DNA of 64,000 nt from the NCBI GenBank assembly GCA_016706055.1, contig JADJKL010000002.1:248001-312000 (forward strand). Direction: 5' to 3'. Shown here piece by piece: positions 1 through 9,651 of this stretch. Source of the stretch: Chitinophagaceae bacterium. GTDB lineage: Bacteria > Bacteroidota > Bacteroidia > Chitinophagales > Chitinophagaceae. Position 1 is the first letter of the stretch. Every line of letters starts with the position of its first letter. Made by a program: the position numbers and the translations under genes. The notes under the pieces were generated by a model. That model worked only from the letters and a program-made list of their open reading frames with translations. It had not been told where the DNA came from and ran no database searches.

Positions 1-1046
1 GCAATATTGACTATTTAGTAAAAGCGGATAGCCTTATAGAGCAATCATTAATTGCATATCAGGAAAGAGAACCTGGTTTAAATAATACACTAGCTTATTT
101 ATCTATCCAGCAACACCAATTTAACAGAGCCGATTCTTTATTAAAAAAAATCGTTAAGATTGAAGGTCAAACAGCAGCCAATGCATTTCTGGATTTTGAT
201 GTAAGTTTTGAAAAAGGGGATTATCGCCGTTCAAAAAATTTGCTTGCTACATTGAAAGATGATAATTCCTATGCTTATTTGTTTCGGAAAGCAAAGTTTG
301 AGCATTATGATGGCTCGTTGGACAGCTCTATTGCTAATATGTTGAAAGCAGCAGAACTAGCTGGTGAAAACCAATACCTAAAACAAGCGGCACTTTCGAA
401 TGCAGCCGATCTTTGCTTGCATAAAGGAGATTTGAAGAAAGCTTTTTCTCTTTATAAATCAAGCATAACTATTGATGCGGCAGATATGCATAGCCTTATG
501 GGTATTGGGTGGATAGCATTAGTTAATGATAAGAAAGATTCATTGGCAGAAAATATATTTCACTTTGTGCAAAAACATACTCAGTCGCCTGACGTATTGT
601 TAAAATTAATGCAGGTGGCTGAATTCAGAGGCGATTCAATTTTGCAGCAACAATATGCCACTGAATTTATTAACCGAGCAACTGCTGAAGTATATGGCAA
701 TATGTACAATAAATATTGTATCGATTTATATACAACCGTAACAAACGAACCAGCAAAGGCCATTATTTTAGCAGAAAAAGAATTAGCCAACCGTGCTACT
801 CCACAAACATATGCTTGGTATGTATGGAGTTTATACAGTAATAATGAAAAAGAAAAAGCTTATAAATATTTCAAAAGCTACGTATCCGCTCAGCCTTTAG
901 AAGGATTGGAATTATATTATATGGGCAGAATGATGGAAGGCTTAGACAAAAAATATAACGCCACAGAATTTTATAAAGTAGCCTGGAAAAACAGATACGA
1001 TCTTAGCCCATCAAAACAAAAATACCTGGAAGAAACATTAAAGTAA
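1..1046 (+). CDS. TPR-repeat protein, 5' end outside the window
   Basis: The reading frame is open from the left edge (first full codon at position 3), so the start lies upstream; a TTG at 240 is only an internal codon. About 347 residues are visible. They are helical with repeated tetratricopeptide-like units (for example the stretch with ALSNAADLCLHKGDLKKAFS and the C-terminal EKAYKYFKSYVSAQP). No catalytic motif is seen. It converges on the HupE-like gene, overlapping its end by 9 bp. TPR proteins are scaffolds; the partner is unknown. Proximity to the HupE/DUF4331/TonB genes suggests membership of that module, which is inference. Confidence 0.75.
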   Translation, partial: NIDYLVKADSLIEQSLIAYQEREPGLNNTLAYLSIQQHQFNRADSLLKKIVKIEGQTAANAFLDFDVSFEKGDYRRSKNLLATLKDDNSYAYLFRKAKFEHYDGSLDSSIANMLKAAELAGENQYLKQAALSNAADLCLHKGDLKKAFSLYKSSITIDAADMHSLMGIGWIALVNDKKDSLAENIFHFVQKHTQSPDVLLKLMQVAEFRGDSILQQQYATEFINRATAEVYGNMYNKYCIDLYTTVTNEPAKAIILAEKELANRATPQTYAWYVWSLYSNNEKEKAYKYFKSYVSAQPLEGLELYYMGRMMEGLDKKYNATEFYKVAWKNRYDLSPSKQKYLEETLK

Positions 1047-1715
1047 TGTTCTCTCAATTGCCCAATACAAAGCTATCGCTGCTATAACCAAAGAAAGTGG
1101 CGTAACTATATATTTCCGGTAGTATGATTTCTTTCCGAACCAAAATCCAAACAATAGAAAAGCAGCCAGAATAACTGTTACCTGACCAAGCTCCACTCCT
1201 ACATTAAACATAATCAACGAAGAAAGAAACGCATCTTTAGGAAGCCCAAGACTGCTTAATGCACTGGCAAACCCTAAACCATGTATTAGTCCAAATAAAA
1301 AGATAATACCTATACGGGAAGCTTTTAGCTTTTTGGCAAATATATTTTCCAACGCAACATACATAATTGATAAAGCAATTAACGGCTCTACAATCTTGGG
1401 AGATATTGTAATTACATTATAAGCAGCCAACCCAAGAGTAACAGAATGTGCCACGGTAAATGCTAATGATTGCCATAATACTTTTTTAAGATCAGCACTG
1501 AAAAGAAATAAACTTAGTACAAAAAGAATATGATCAAGCCCAAGCGGAAGAATGTGCTTATATCCAAGCTTAAGGTATAGAATAGCAGTATCTGACTTCG
1601 ACATATTTTCTAATTCTCCAACTACATCATGTGCAAAGGAAGATATTGAAAACAGTGATATAATAAACAAAAAAAATATTCTTAAAACAAAATTATACTT
1701 TGGCCTATTATTCAT
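1038..1715 (-). CDS. HupE/UreJ-family membrane protein
   Basis: 225 residues with an N-terminal signal-like segment ending in SSFAHD, then about six membrane helices. Family marks are GLDHILFVLSLF, a following HSVTLGLA, HGLGFASAL and FNVGVELGQ, all with conserved His, Asp or Glu inside or near membranes. This fits the HupE/UreJ_2 family (Pfam PF13795). Classical HupE/UreJ proteins are nickel or cobalt permeases or accessory proteins; the function of this subfamily is not settled. It lies downstream of two DUF4331 genes but is separated from them by a hairpin with a T-run, so it may be only partly co-transcribed with them. Metal transport is an inference. Confidence 0.85.
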   Translation of the reverse strand: MNNRPKYNFVLRIFFLFIISLFSISSFAHDVVGELENMSKSDTAILYLKLGYKHILPLGLDHILFVLSLFLFSADLKKVLWQSLAFTVAHSVTLGLAAYNVITISPKIVEPLIALSIMYVALENIFAKKLKASRIGIIFLFGLIHGLGFASALSSLGLPKDAFLSSLIMFNVGVELGQVTVILAAFLLFGFWFGKKSYYRKYIVTPLSLVIAAIALYWAIERTLL

Positions 1716-1741
1716 TACTGTATATCTTAAAAAGTAAACTA

Positions 1742-1775
1742 TAAAAAAACTCCTCAGCTATTTACACCAAGGAGT
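1742..1775 (-). terminator. Rho-independent terminator after the second DUF4331 gene
   Basis: Read on the minus strand, a stem ACTCCT/AGGAGT closes a 15-nt loop and is followed by seven T residues. It sits in the 85-bp gap between the DUF4331 lipoprotein gene and the HupE-like gene, so it should end or attenuate transcription there. Confidence 0.65.
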
Positions 1776-1800
1776 CTTATCTATTCAAAAAAAAGACGAA

Positions 1801-2361
1801 TTAAAATGGTGCTGCAAGAAAAGGGAACGTTGCTAAAAACGGCTTGTCATTTGCATTTACATTGTCGCTTGTTAATTTTGGATTTTTCGTACCATCAGTA
1901 CCTCCAAAAATCAGGAACTTAAGTTCAATATCAATAACATCATCTGTTAGGTTTCTACCAGTCAAAGTTGCCAAAGATGTGGCACCAGTCATTGATACAC
2001 CTAACACATCAGTTGCTAAAGTTGTAGTAAGAATTTGCGGACTCATTCCAAGTGCATTTGTTGAATATCGCACATATGTTGGATCATTAGCTTTTATTGC
2101 TGCATCTAATGCCACAAGATTGTTTAAAAATTTAGGTGCAAATATTGCTCCCATTGCAGATGGCGTAGTAACATTAAAAGTGTTTTTATCTGCTGATGCA
2201 TTAAAAACTGTATTCACTGCTGGTCTTCCCATCTGATCATTTTGCATATAAGTTCCAGATGTATCAAATGTATCGCCGGGTGTATCGTTTTTATCGCAAC
2301 TTACCAGTACAAAACCAAAGGCAGCTACAGCAAGTATTGAAAGTTTATTAAAGCGTATCAT
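1801..2361 (-). CDS. DUF4331-type lipoprotein (C-terminal half of the usual domain)
   Basis: 186 residues beginning with a lipoprotein signal peptide (lipobox LVSC, Cys at about residue 22), so it is probably anchored in the envelope. The mature part carries QMGRPAVNTVF, which resembles the segment found in the second half of DUF4331 proteins (PF14224), and ends at LATFPFLAAPF. It follows the other DUF4331 gene by 28 bp on the same strand, so they form an operon. Because it has its own start and signal peptide it is a separate gene, not a frameshifted tail. Biochemical function unknown. Confidence 0.75.
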   Translation of the reverse strand: MIRFNKLSILAVAAFGFVLVSCDKNDTPGDTFDTSGTYMQNDQMGRPAVNTVFNASADKNTFNVTTPSAMGAIFAPKFLNNLVALDAAIKANDPTYVRYSTNALGMSPQILTTTLATDVLGVSMTGATSLATLTGRNLTDDVIDIELKFLIFGGTDGTKNPKLTSDNVNANDKPFLATFPFLAAPF

Positions 2362-2389
2362 AATTTAAGATTTTAATTTATTAGAATAA

Positions 2390-3061
2390 TTATTTTGATT
2401 TTGTTTCGCCCCAAACACCAATTGTAGCTGCTGTTCCTAAAAGAGCCTTAGGCACTTCTACAACGATAGACATTACATTACTTCCTGCAAAAGTATCGCT
2501 GCCCGTAGGACTAAATCCTATTACTGGGTTTGCCAATACCATATTATATCTTACAAAGTCAAAGAAGAATGGATCATCTCTTGGTCCTGCGAAAACTTTT
2601 ATACCGTTAGCATTTGTAGCGGTTAAAGGAGTTGCAGATGCATAAGAAGTTACAGCAACCTCGGTCATTGGCCCAGTTGTTTTAACTGTACTTGTTAAAC
2701 CAGGTGTTCCAACTGCTACAGGTCCGTAAACTCTCATTCTACCATTTTGAACCAAACATTGAATTACCAGATCTTCAACATTGTCACCAGTGTTATCGAT
2801 ATTAAATTCAAACATAACATTGGAAGGAAAAGTTGCCGTTGCAGAAGCTGCTGGTGAAAGCAAACCATGTGTATTCATTACAAATACCATCTTGCTGTTA
2901 TCAGCAGGACTTTGAAAAGCATAAATGTCAGTAATGTCATTGTTAAGACTACTGGGTCCTGCACCAGTTACTGCAGGTGCATCGATATGGTCTGCAGCGA
3001 ATATAATTCCACCAACCAATACGACACCCAATAAACTACCTAAAAGAAGTTTCTTTTTCAT
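2390..3061 (-). CDS. DUF4331-domain exported protein (N-terminal half of the usual domain)
   Basis: 223 residues with a hydrophobic N-terminal signal segment and then DHIDAP, NNDITDIYAFQSP and a middle region with VMFEFNIDNTGDN, all typical of the start of DUF4331 (PF14224). It is shorter than single-chain DUF4331 proteins, and the missing part appears to be supplied by the lipoprotein encoded next. The Asp/His-rich start could bind metal (inference). The gene is divergent from the TonB-dependent receptor with 239 bp between them, so the two may share control. Function of the family is unknown. Confidence 0.8.
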   Translation of the reverse strand: MKKKLLLGSLLGVVLVGGIIFAADHIDAPAVTGAGPSSLNNDITDIYAFQSPADNSKMVFVMNTHGLLSPAASATATFPSNVMFEFNIDNTGDNVEDLVIQCLVQNGRMRVYGPVAVGTPGLTSTVKTTGPMTEVAVTSYASATPLTATNANGIKVFAGPRDDPFFFDFVRYNMVLANPVIGFSPTGSDTFAGSNVMSIVVEVPKALLGTAATIGVWGETKSK

Positions 3062-3300
3062 AATAAAAGATTTGTTGTTAAAAAAGGGTTTTAAAATTTA
3101 GCCTCAAACCTCCTGACGAAAGAAAATCACTTGTTGGTTAATTGCTTTTGGTCAGGTTAGTATAAGGGATTCGTTAACAGATACGGGATGCTTTAACATT
3201 CGGATTGAAGAGGGCTAAACATTTATTAACAAAAGGCTTATCTGTCTTTCAAAAATCCATTTTCGTAATTTGGCCGTATAGAATATATAACCAACTTTTT

Positions 3301-5557
3301 ATGAAACATAACTATTCTATCCTCTTCGTATTACTTCTCAGCACTTTTACAAGTTTTTCCCAAAAAGGGAGCATTGAAGGCTCTATAATAGATGCCAGTT
3401 CAAAAACTCCACTTATTGGTGCTTCTATAAATCTTTCTGGAGATAAAGGCGATAACTCAGATATGTTTGGAAATTTCAGCATTCCTGCAGTAAATCCAGG
3501 TCAATATGAAATGGTTATTTCACATATTGGTTACAAAACAGAAATTATTCCGGTTGATGTTAAACCAAATCTGCTTTCATCTGTTTCCATCAATCTTAAA
3601 AAAGATGAATTAAATCTGGCAGAAATCCGTGTAAACAGTAAAAGAACATCTGGTTTAAATTCAATCAGTGCAATTGATATTCGTTTAAGACCAGTCAATA
3701 CTTCGCAAGATGTTTTACGCATTGTTCCTGGCTTGTTCATTGCACAACATGCAGGTGGCGGAAAAGCGGAGCAAATTTTTTTAAGAGGATTTGATATTGA
3801 CCATGGTACTGATATTGCCATAACTGTAGATGGAATGCCTGTAAATATGGTAAGCCATGCACATGGACAAGGTTATGCAGATCTTCATTTTCTTATTCCA
3901 GAAACAGTAGAGAAAGTTAGTTTTGATAAAGGACCTTATTTTTCGGGCAAAGGAAATCTTGCCACAGCAGCTTATGTTGATTTTTCTACAAAAGAGTTTT
4001 TGGATGAGAATCTTCTCAAGTTAGAGATTGGTCAATTTAACACACAGCGAATTGCCACTATGCTAAAGTTGTTCAATAAAACAACTGAAAAAAACAGACA
4101 ACAATTTTATATCGCTTCAGAATATTCTTCAACTGATGGCTATTTTGACAGTCCGCAAGATTTTCATCGTTTTAATATAATGGGAAAATACAATGCCTGG
4201 TTTGGCAATCAATCGCAACTAAGTATTACTGCTTCCACATTCGATAGTAAATGGAATGCCTCGGGGCAAGTTCCAGATAGAGCAGTTAAGGACGGAACAA
4301 TTGGTCGGTTTGGTGCTATTGATGATACGGAAGGAGGAAATACAAGTCGTACCAATGTAAATATCAAATTCAATAAACAATGGAAAAGCAATTGGAAAAC
4401 AACAGATCAGCTTTATTACAGCCATTATAAATTTAATTTATATTCCAACTTCACTTTCTTTTTAGAAGATCAAATAAATGGTGATATGATAAGACAAAGA
4501 GAAGAAAGAGATATTTTCGGATACAATACAACAGCCGCAAAATCATACTTGTTAGGAAACAGCAAAGCCACAACTACTTTTGGTGGCGGAATTCGTTATG
4601 ATAATATTAATGATATAGAATTGGCAAAAGCTAATCGTACCATTTTTTTCAACAGTATTCAAAAAGGAGATGTAAAAGAATTGAATTCTTCTTTATATAT
4701 AAACCAAGACATAGAACTATCTGATAAAGTAAATCTGAATGCTGGATTAAGATATGACCATTTTATTTTTCGCTATAAAGATGAATTAGCTGGTGCAACA
4801 GATTTTGCGAACAACAAAAAAAGGAGTGCTAAGTCCTAAATTGAACCTTAGCTATTCACTAAATACTAAAGTGAAAATCTATTTGAATAACGGAATAGGA
4901 TTTCACTCCAATGATACAAGAGTAATATTAAATAATGATGCAGATAAGATTCTGCCAAAAGTATTTGGAACTGATCTTGGTGTAATTGTAAAGCCTAACA
5001 AATCATTGGTACTTAAGGCTGCTTTATGGCACTTACTATCTGAGCAAGAGTTTGTCTATGTGGGTGATGCTGGTGTAGTAGAGCCAAGCGGACGAACAAG
5101 AAGAATGGGTGTTGATGTTTCTGCCCGATATCAATTTAATAGATGGCTATTTGCTGATGTAGATGTGAACCTGACAAGAGCAAGAGCAATTGCCGAAGCA
5201 AAAGGCGAAGACTTTATTCCATTGGCTCCATTATTTACAAGTATTGGGGGTTTAACTGCAAAAACAAAAGAAGGATTTAGTGGTTCATTGCGATACAGAT
5301 TTATAGGCGACAGAGCAGCCAATGAAACTAATACCGTGAGAGCAGATGGCTATTTACTGGCTGATGTAGTTTTATCTTATCGGTTGAAGAAATTTGAATT
5401 TACATTGGCGGGAGAAAATATATTGAATAGTGAATGGAGGGAAGCTCAGTTTGATACAGAATCGAGATTGAAAAATGAGATTGACCCTGTTTCAGAAATA
5501 CACTATACACCTGGCTCTCCAAGAAATCTGAAAGTTGGCGTTAGTTTTCATTTTTAA
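3301..5557 (+). CDS. TonB-dependent outer-membrane receptor (one frameshift)
   Basis: Start chosen at ATG 3301 because it opens a signal peptide (MKHNYSILFVLLLS, cleavage near SFSQ); the TTG at 3205 would bury it. Residues about 22-105 are a carboxypeptidase-regulatory-like domain, about 115-230 the plug (LRGFDIDHGTDIAI, then a His-rich HAHGQGYADLHFLIPE), and the rest a beta barrel ending in VGVSFHF. The frame breaks in a run of seven A at 4816-4822: removing one A joins NNKK to GVLSPKLNL and gives 751 residues, normal for the family. The His-rich plug and the HupE neighbour make a metal or metal-complex ligand possible (inference). Confidence 0.85.
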
Positions 5558-6437
5558 TCTCGAAAGTTTTTCTAAGGCCTTCATTAAATGATATAGGTGA
5601 ATAGTTCAATACGGCTTTTGCTTTGCTAATATCAAAGCCGGTTAAAGGCGGTCGCAGAGCTTTCTCTTTCAAATCATCTTTGGTTATAGGAAGAATTAAT
5701 TCTTTGTTGAGACCAAACATTTCTGCCATTCTAATTACCATTTCGTAAGGAGACAATTGATCTGCTCCCGAAATGTGAAATATGCCAATTGCCTTTTTAT
5801 CAATTATTGAAACAATAGCTAATGCTAAATCTTTCACATAAGTTGGTGTTCTTAATTGATCTGTAAAAATTTTAAAAACCTCGCCGTTCTCATTTTTCGT
5901 TTTTACCAAACTAAGCAGATTTTCTCTGCCCGATTGTGGTCTGCCATACACTAAAACAGTTCTCACAATACTCCATTCGCCAGCATATTCTTTTACTTTT
6001 TCTTCTGCCAATAATTTAGTTTGTCCATAGTAATTTACCGGTGCTGGAATATCATCTTCTTTATACATTCCTTTTAATCCATCAAAAACAAAATCAGTAG
6101 AAATAAAAATAAAAAAGCTGTTAATAGCTTTAGCTGCTTCAAGTAAATTTATGGTTCCTTGAGTGTTTACATTAAAAGCAAGTTCTCTATTATCCTCACA
6201 TTCGTCTGGCTTACTCATTGCACCTGCATGAACGACAACATCAGGTTTATATGTAGAAAAAACATTCTTTACGGATTGAACAACTGTAAAATCCATTTCC
6301 TCATAAACAAACGTATCATTCGCTTTAATTCTGCAATTCCCTTTTCCAGTAGCTATCACTTCATGCTTTCTCTTTATCAACTCTTGTATAAGATAATTAC
6401 CTAAAAAACCATTGGCACCTGTAACTAAGACTCTCAT
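5541..6437 (-). CDS. RmlD-like NAD(P)-dependent reductase (extended SDR)
   Basis: 298 residues. The Rossmann motif TGANGFLGNYL is at the N terminus, STDFVFDG near residue 120 and the catalytic pair YYGQTKLLAEE near residue 145, which is the YxxxK of short-chain dehydrogenases. The pattern matches the RmlD substrate-binding family (PF04321), whose best known member reduces dTDP-4-dehydrorhamnose. No rhamnose genes are near, so the substrate is open. Its 3' end overlaps the TonB receptor tail by 17 bp in convergent orientation. Confidence 0.8.
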   Translation of the reverse strand: MRVLVTGANGFLGNYLIQELIKRKHEVIATGKGNCRIKANDTFVYEEMDFTVVQSVKNVFSTYKPDVVVHAGAMSKPDECEDNRELAFNVNTQGTINLLEAAKAINSFFIFISTDFVFDGLKGMYKEDDIPAPVNYYGQTKLLAEEKVKEYAGEWSIVRTVLVYGRPQSGRENLLSLVKTKNENGEVFKIFTDQLRTPTYVKDLALAIVSIIDKKAIGIFHISGADQLSPYEMVIRMAEMFGLNKELILPITKDDLKEKALRPPLTGFDISKAKAVLNYSPISFNEGLRKTFEIKNEN

Positions 6438-6461
6438 TTATCAAAATTATAGTTCTACAAA

Positions 6462-6498
6462 TAAAAAACATCCTGAACTTTTTTGGATCAGGATGTTT
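6462..6498 (-). terminator. Rho-independent terminator of the prolyl oligopeptidase gene
   Basis: An 11-bp perfect stem (AAACATCCTGA at 6466-6476 with TCAGGATGTTT at 6488-6498) lies 20 bp beyond the stop codon and is followed on the minus strand by a T-run. The A-rich left flank means it could also act in the plus direction. Confidence 0.75.
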
Positions 6499-6517
6499 AT
6501 AACAAAGTGAATAGAAA

Positions 6518-8643
6518 TTAGAAACCTTTTTTTGCCGGCTCTTTATATTGCATACCCAGGTTTTGCATGGTGAAACTCCAGATATCTGTTGCTTCTTCAA
6601 TTTGTTTACTCGTTGGTTTTCCTGCGCCATGCCCTGCTTTACTTTCAATACGAATCAATGTTGGATTGGCACCAGATTGTGCTGCCTGAAGTGCGGCTGC
6701 AAATTTGAATGAATGAGCAGGCACTACTCTGTCATCATGATCTGCAGTTGTAATAATTGTGGCCGGGTAGTTAATGCCCGATTTTAAATTATGAACCGGA
6801 GAATATTTATACAAATAATCGAAATCTTCTTTATTGTCACTGCTGCCATATTCAACTGCCCATGCATACCCAATGGTGAATTTGTGATAACGCAACATAT
6901 CCATTACTCCTACTTGCGGGATGGCAACTTTAAATAAGTCGGGTCTCTGCGTCATTGCTGCACCAACTAATAAACCTCCATTACTTCCTCCACGGATTGC
7001 GATTTTATCTTTGTTGGTGTATTTTTCTTTTATCAACGTTTCAGCAGCACCAATAAAATCATCAAATACATTTTGCTTTTTTTCCAGCATCCCGGCTTTA
7101 TGCCAATCTTCTCCATATTCGCTTCCGCCCCGCAAATTAACCTGTACATACACACCGCCTTGCTCCATAAAAAATGCATTGGAAATACTAAAGCCAGGTG
7201 TCATTGGGATATTAAAACCACCATACCCATATAAAAGCACAGGATTAGTTCCATCTAGTTTTAAGCCTTTTTATGTGAAACAAACATGGGTACTCTTGTT
7301 CCATCTTTACTCTTGAAGAAAATTTGTTTTGTCTCGTAACCTGTCGGATCAAATTTTGTTTCTGTTTTTCTGAACAAGGTAGATTTTCCAGTAGCTATAT
7401 CATACCTGAAAATTGTAGGCGGATAATTAAATGAAGTGAACGTATAAAAAAATTCTTTCTCCTCTTTTTTGCCACCAAAGCCACCGGCAGTTCCAATGCC
7501 CGGCAACTCTATATTTCTTACAAGCTTACCATCATAACTATATTGATAAACTCTTGTAGATGCATCTTTCAAATAAGAAGTAAAAAGATTTCCACCTCCA
7601 GTGCTTACACCTTGTAATACTTCTTTTTTCTCTGGAATAATTTCTTTCCAGTTTTCCTTTGCAGAATTTTTTGGATCAACTAACACAAGTTTGTAATTAG
7701 GAGCATCTTCATTTGTTAATAAGAGTAGTTTATCGCCAACATTATCAACGATGCTTGGTTCAGTTTTAAATCCTGGAATTAAAAGTTTGAATTCCTTTTG
7801 CGTTGGATCTTTCAAATCTTTATACCATATTTCACTTCCGCTTGTTCCTTCCGAAGTAGACAGAATAAGAAACCTTTCATCCTCTGTTAAACCAACTCCT
7901 GCAAACCGCTGAGGATGTTCTTTGTCTTCATAAATTAATTCATCATCTGCCTGTGCTGTTCCAAGTTTATGATAATATACTTTTGGCGATTCATTTTTTC
8001 CTTTTAGCTGATCACCTTCCTTTGGTTCCGGATAGCGGGAATAATAAAACCCATCGTCGCCCTTCCAACTAAAACCAGTAAATTTTAACCAGTTCAATTG
8101 CTCACCAGTTTTTTCTTTAGTCTTTACATCCATAATATAACCCGTTTGCCAATCACTTCCAGATTGCGAAACTGAATAAACAAGGTATTTACTATTTTTA
8201 GAAAAATTGATACCGGCCAATGCAGCAGTACCATCATCCGATAATTTATTAGGGTCAAAAAAAACTTCCGGTTTTCCTTCCAATCCTATTTGTCGGTAAG
8301 CCACACTTTGGTTTTGCAATCCATCATTCTTGAAAAAATAATAAAACTCTCCTTCTTTGAACGGCGAAGAATACTTTGGATAATTCCATAGTTCTTCTAA
8401 TCGTTTCTTTACATTATTCCTAAAAGGGATAGCAGCCAGATAATCTTCTGTTACTTTGTTTTGTGCAGCAACCCAGGCCTTTGTTTCTTCACTATTGTCG
8501 TCCTCCAGCCAACGATAAGGGTCAGCAACTTTAGTTCCATGGTAGTCTTCAACAATATCAGATTTTTTAGTTGCAGGATATTGCACTTGGGCAGATGCGA
8601 TGCAGGGTATTATCATAATTGAAAAAGAAAGTAGTTTTTTCAT
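6518..8643 (-). CDS. Prolyl oligopeptidase, family S9A (one frameshift)
   Basis: Cleaves after proline in oligopeptides. A signal peptide (MKKLLSFSIMIIPCIASAQ) implies periplasmic export. Residues to about 460 form the beta-propeller part beginning YPATKKSDIVEDYHGTKVAD. The hydrolase domain holds the catalytic Ser in RGGSNGGLL, Asp in DHDDRVVPAHSF and His in KAGHGAGKP. The frame breaks at a run of five T on the plus strand (7268-7272): adding one base links FVSHKK to GLKLDGTNPVLLYGYGG and gives about 708 residues, normal for the family. The downstream half has no proper start of its own (only a GTG). Confidence 0.9.
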
Positions 8644-8730
8644 AACTAAAAATTATACTGCTAAAGTTAAAGTAAGTAGTAGCATTAAAAAAATCAGTTA
8701 CGAAAACCCGTTTTCAGTATAAAAAGTAAA

Positions 8731-9471
8731 TCAATCTGACAATACTGTTGGCGCACCTTCTGAAAGCCAGGTGGCAAAAATTTCAGACACTTTCCATTCT
8801 TTACCAGCATACACCCTTGGACGAGCAATTATATAATTAAAAAAATCAATCAGGTCGCTGTTATTACATGCTGCCATTACAGTTAATGTTTTTTTGCCGG
8901 CATATTTTCCTGTCATAATTGCCTTGTCAATCGATGGATTGTTTTCAATAAAGTAGTTTCCAGTAAATTGTATATCCTTGATAATTGAATCAAGGATTTT
9001 CTCTTCATCATCTTTTGTCCATTTCAAAAAAATAAGATAACGGTCATAAAACGGCTCTTCATAAACATCCTGCAAACGAATAAAATGAGAAGCAAGCTTT
9101 GGAAGAAACCCATCATAAATATTTGTTTTCTCCATATAAGTGTATAGCAAATCGCCTTCTTTAATTTGCAAGTCGCTTTCATTATTCTCAATAGCGAAAT
9201 AATAATAATTCCCTTTAATAAGATGGCATCTTCCATAGCCTTTTTGTATTGTCTCCTCCTTTTTTCCATTATATACACCGTACAACAAGCCAATTTGCTT
9301 TTCCACCAGTTTGACTTCTTCCGGCATTTCGAGTTGTACAAGTTTAGAACTGTCCGTTAGTTCAAGAATATAATCCGTTATTGGAAATGCCCTCAATACT
9401 TTGGAAGTATCTGTTTGTGCCAAACAGGTAACAGAGTTAATTACTAACAAAAAAAATAATGCTCTTTTCAT
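8731..9471 (-). CDS. Secreted protein of unknown function
   Basis: 246 residues with a clear signal peptide (MKRALFFLLVINSVTCLAQ). The mature part is rich in charged and aromatic residues and has no motif I recognise. It stands alone between prolyl oligopeptidase (same strand, 87 bp downstream) and the divergent pfkA. No TPR, catalytic triad or metal site is evident. Probably a periplasmic or exported lineage-specific protein. Confidence 0.6.
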   Translation of the reverse strand: MKRALFFLLVINSVTCLAQTDTSKVLRAFPITDYILELTDSSKLVQLEMPEEVKLVEKQIGLLYGVYNGKKEETIQKGYGRCHLIKGNYYYFAIENNESDLQIKEGDLLYTYMEKTNIYDGFLPKLASHFIRLQDVYEEPFYDRYLIFLKWTKDDEEKILDSIIKDIQFTGNYFIENNPSIDKAIMTGKYAGKKTLTVMAACNNSDLIDFFNYIIARPRVYAGKEWKVSEIFATWLSEGAPTVLSD

Positions 9472-9592
9472 AATATAATTGTACCGCTAACTTAATAATT
9501 AATTAACCCGGAAGTATCCGTGCAAAAGGGTATTTCAAAGAATCGCTGCAATTCACAATTGTATATTTGTATTTTAGACAAATCAACGTTAG

Positions 9593-9609
9593 TGTGTAAT
9601 AATTACACA
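9593..9609. promoter_or_regulatory. 17-bp perfect palindrome upstream of pfkA
   Basis: TGTGTAATAATTACACA: two 8-bp arms around a single central A. It lies 43 bp before the pfkA start and just upstream of a -7-like element TATTTTTG at 9625-9632, where the -33 contact would be expected. This is the geometry of an operator for a dimeric regulator. The regulator is not identifiable from the window. Confidence 0.5.
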
Positions 9610-9651
9610 TTGGGAACAAATGCTTATTTTTGCCCTCTTTTAAATAATAAA

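Noticed and set aside
1801..3061. The two DUF4331 frames as one gene split by a frameshift
   Set aside because: The second frame has its own ATG and a full lipoprotein signal peptide, and 28 bp of non-coding sequence separate them, so they are two genes.
4816..4822. Programmed frameshift in the TonB receptor at A7
   Set aside because: The run could favour -1 slipping, but the required shift is +1, so ordinary slippery-site recoding does not restore the frame.
7261..7275. Programmed -1 frameshifting in the prolyl oligopeptidase gene
   Set aside because: The site reads T-AAA-AAG rather than a canonical X-XXY-YYZ heptamer, and eight other genes show similar single-base breaks, so an indel is simpler.
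9520..9651. 44-codon N-terminal extension of pfkA from a TTG
   Set aside because: It has no family similarity and would cover the promoter-like elements and palindrome; ATG 9652 begins exactly at the conserved N terminus.
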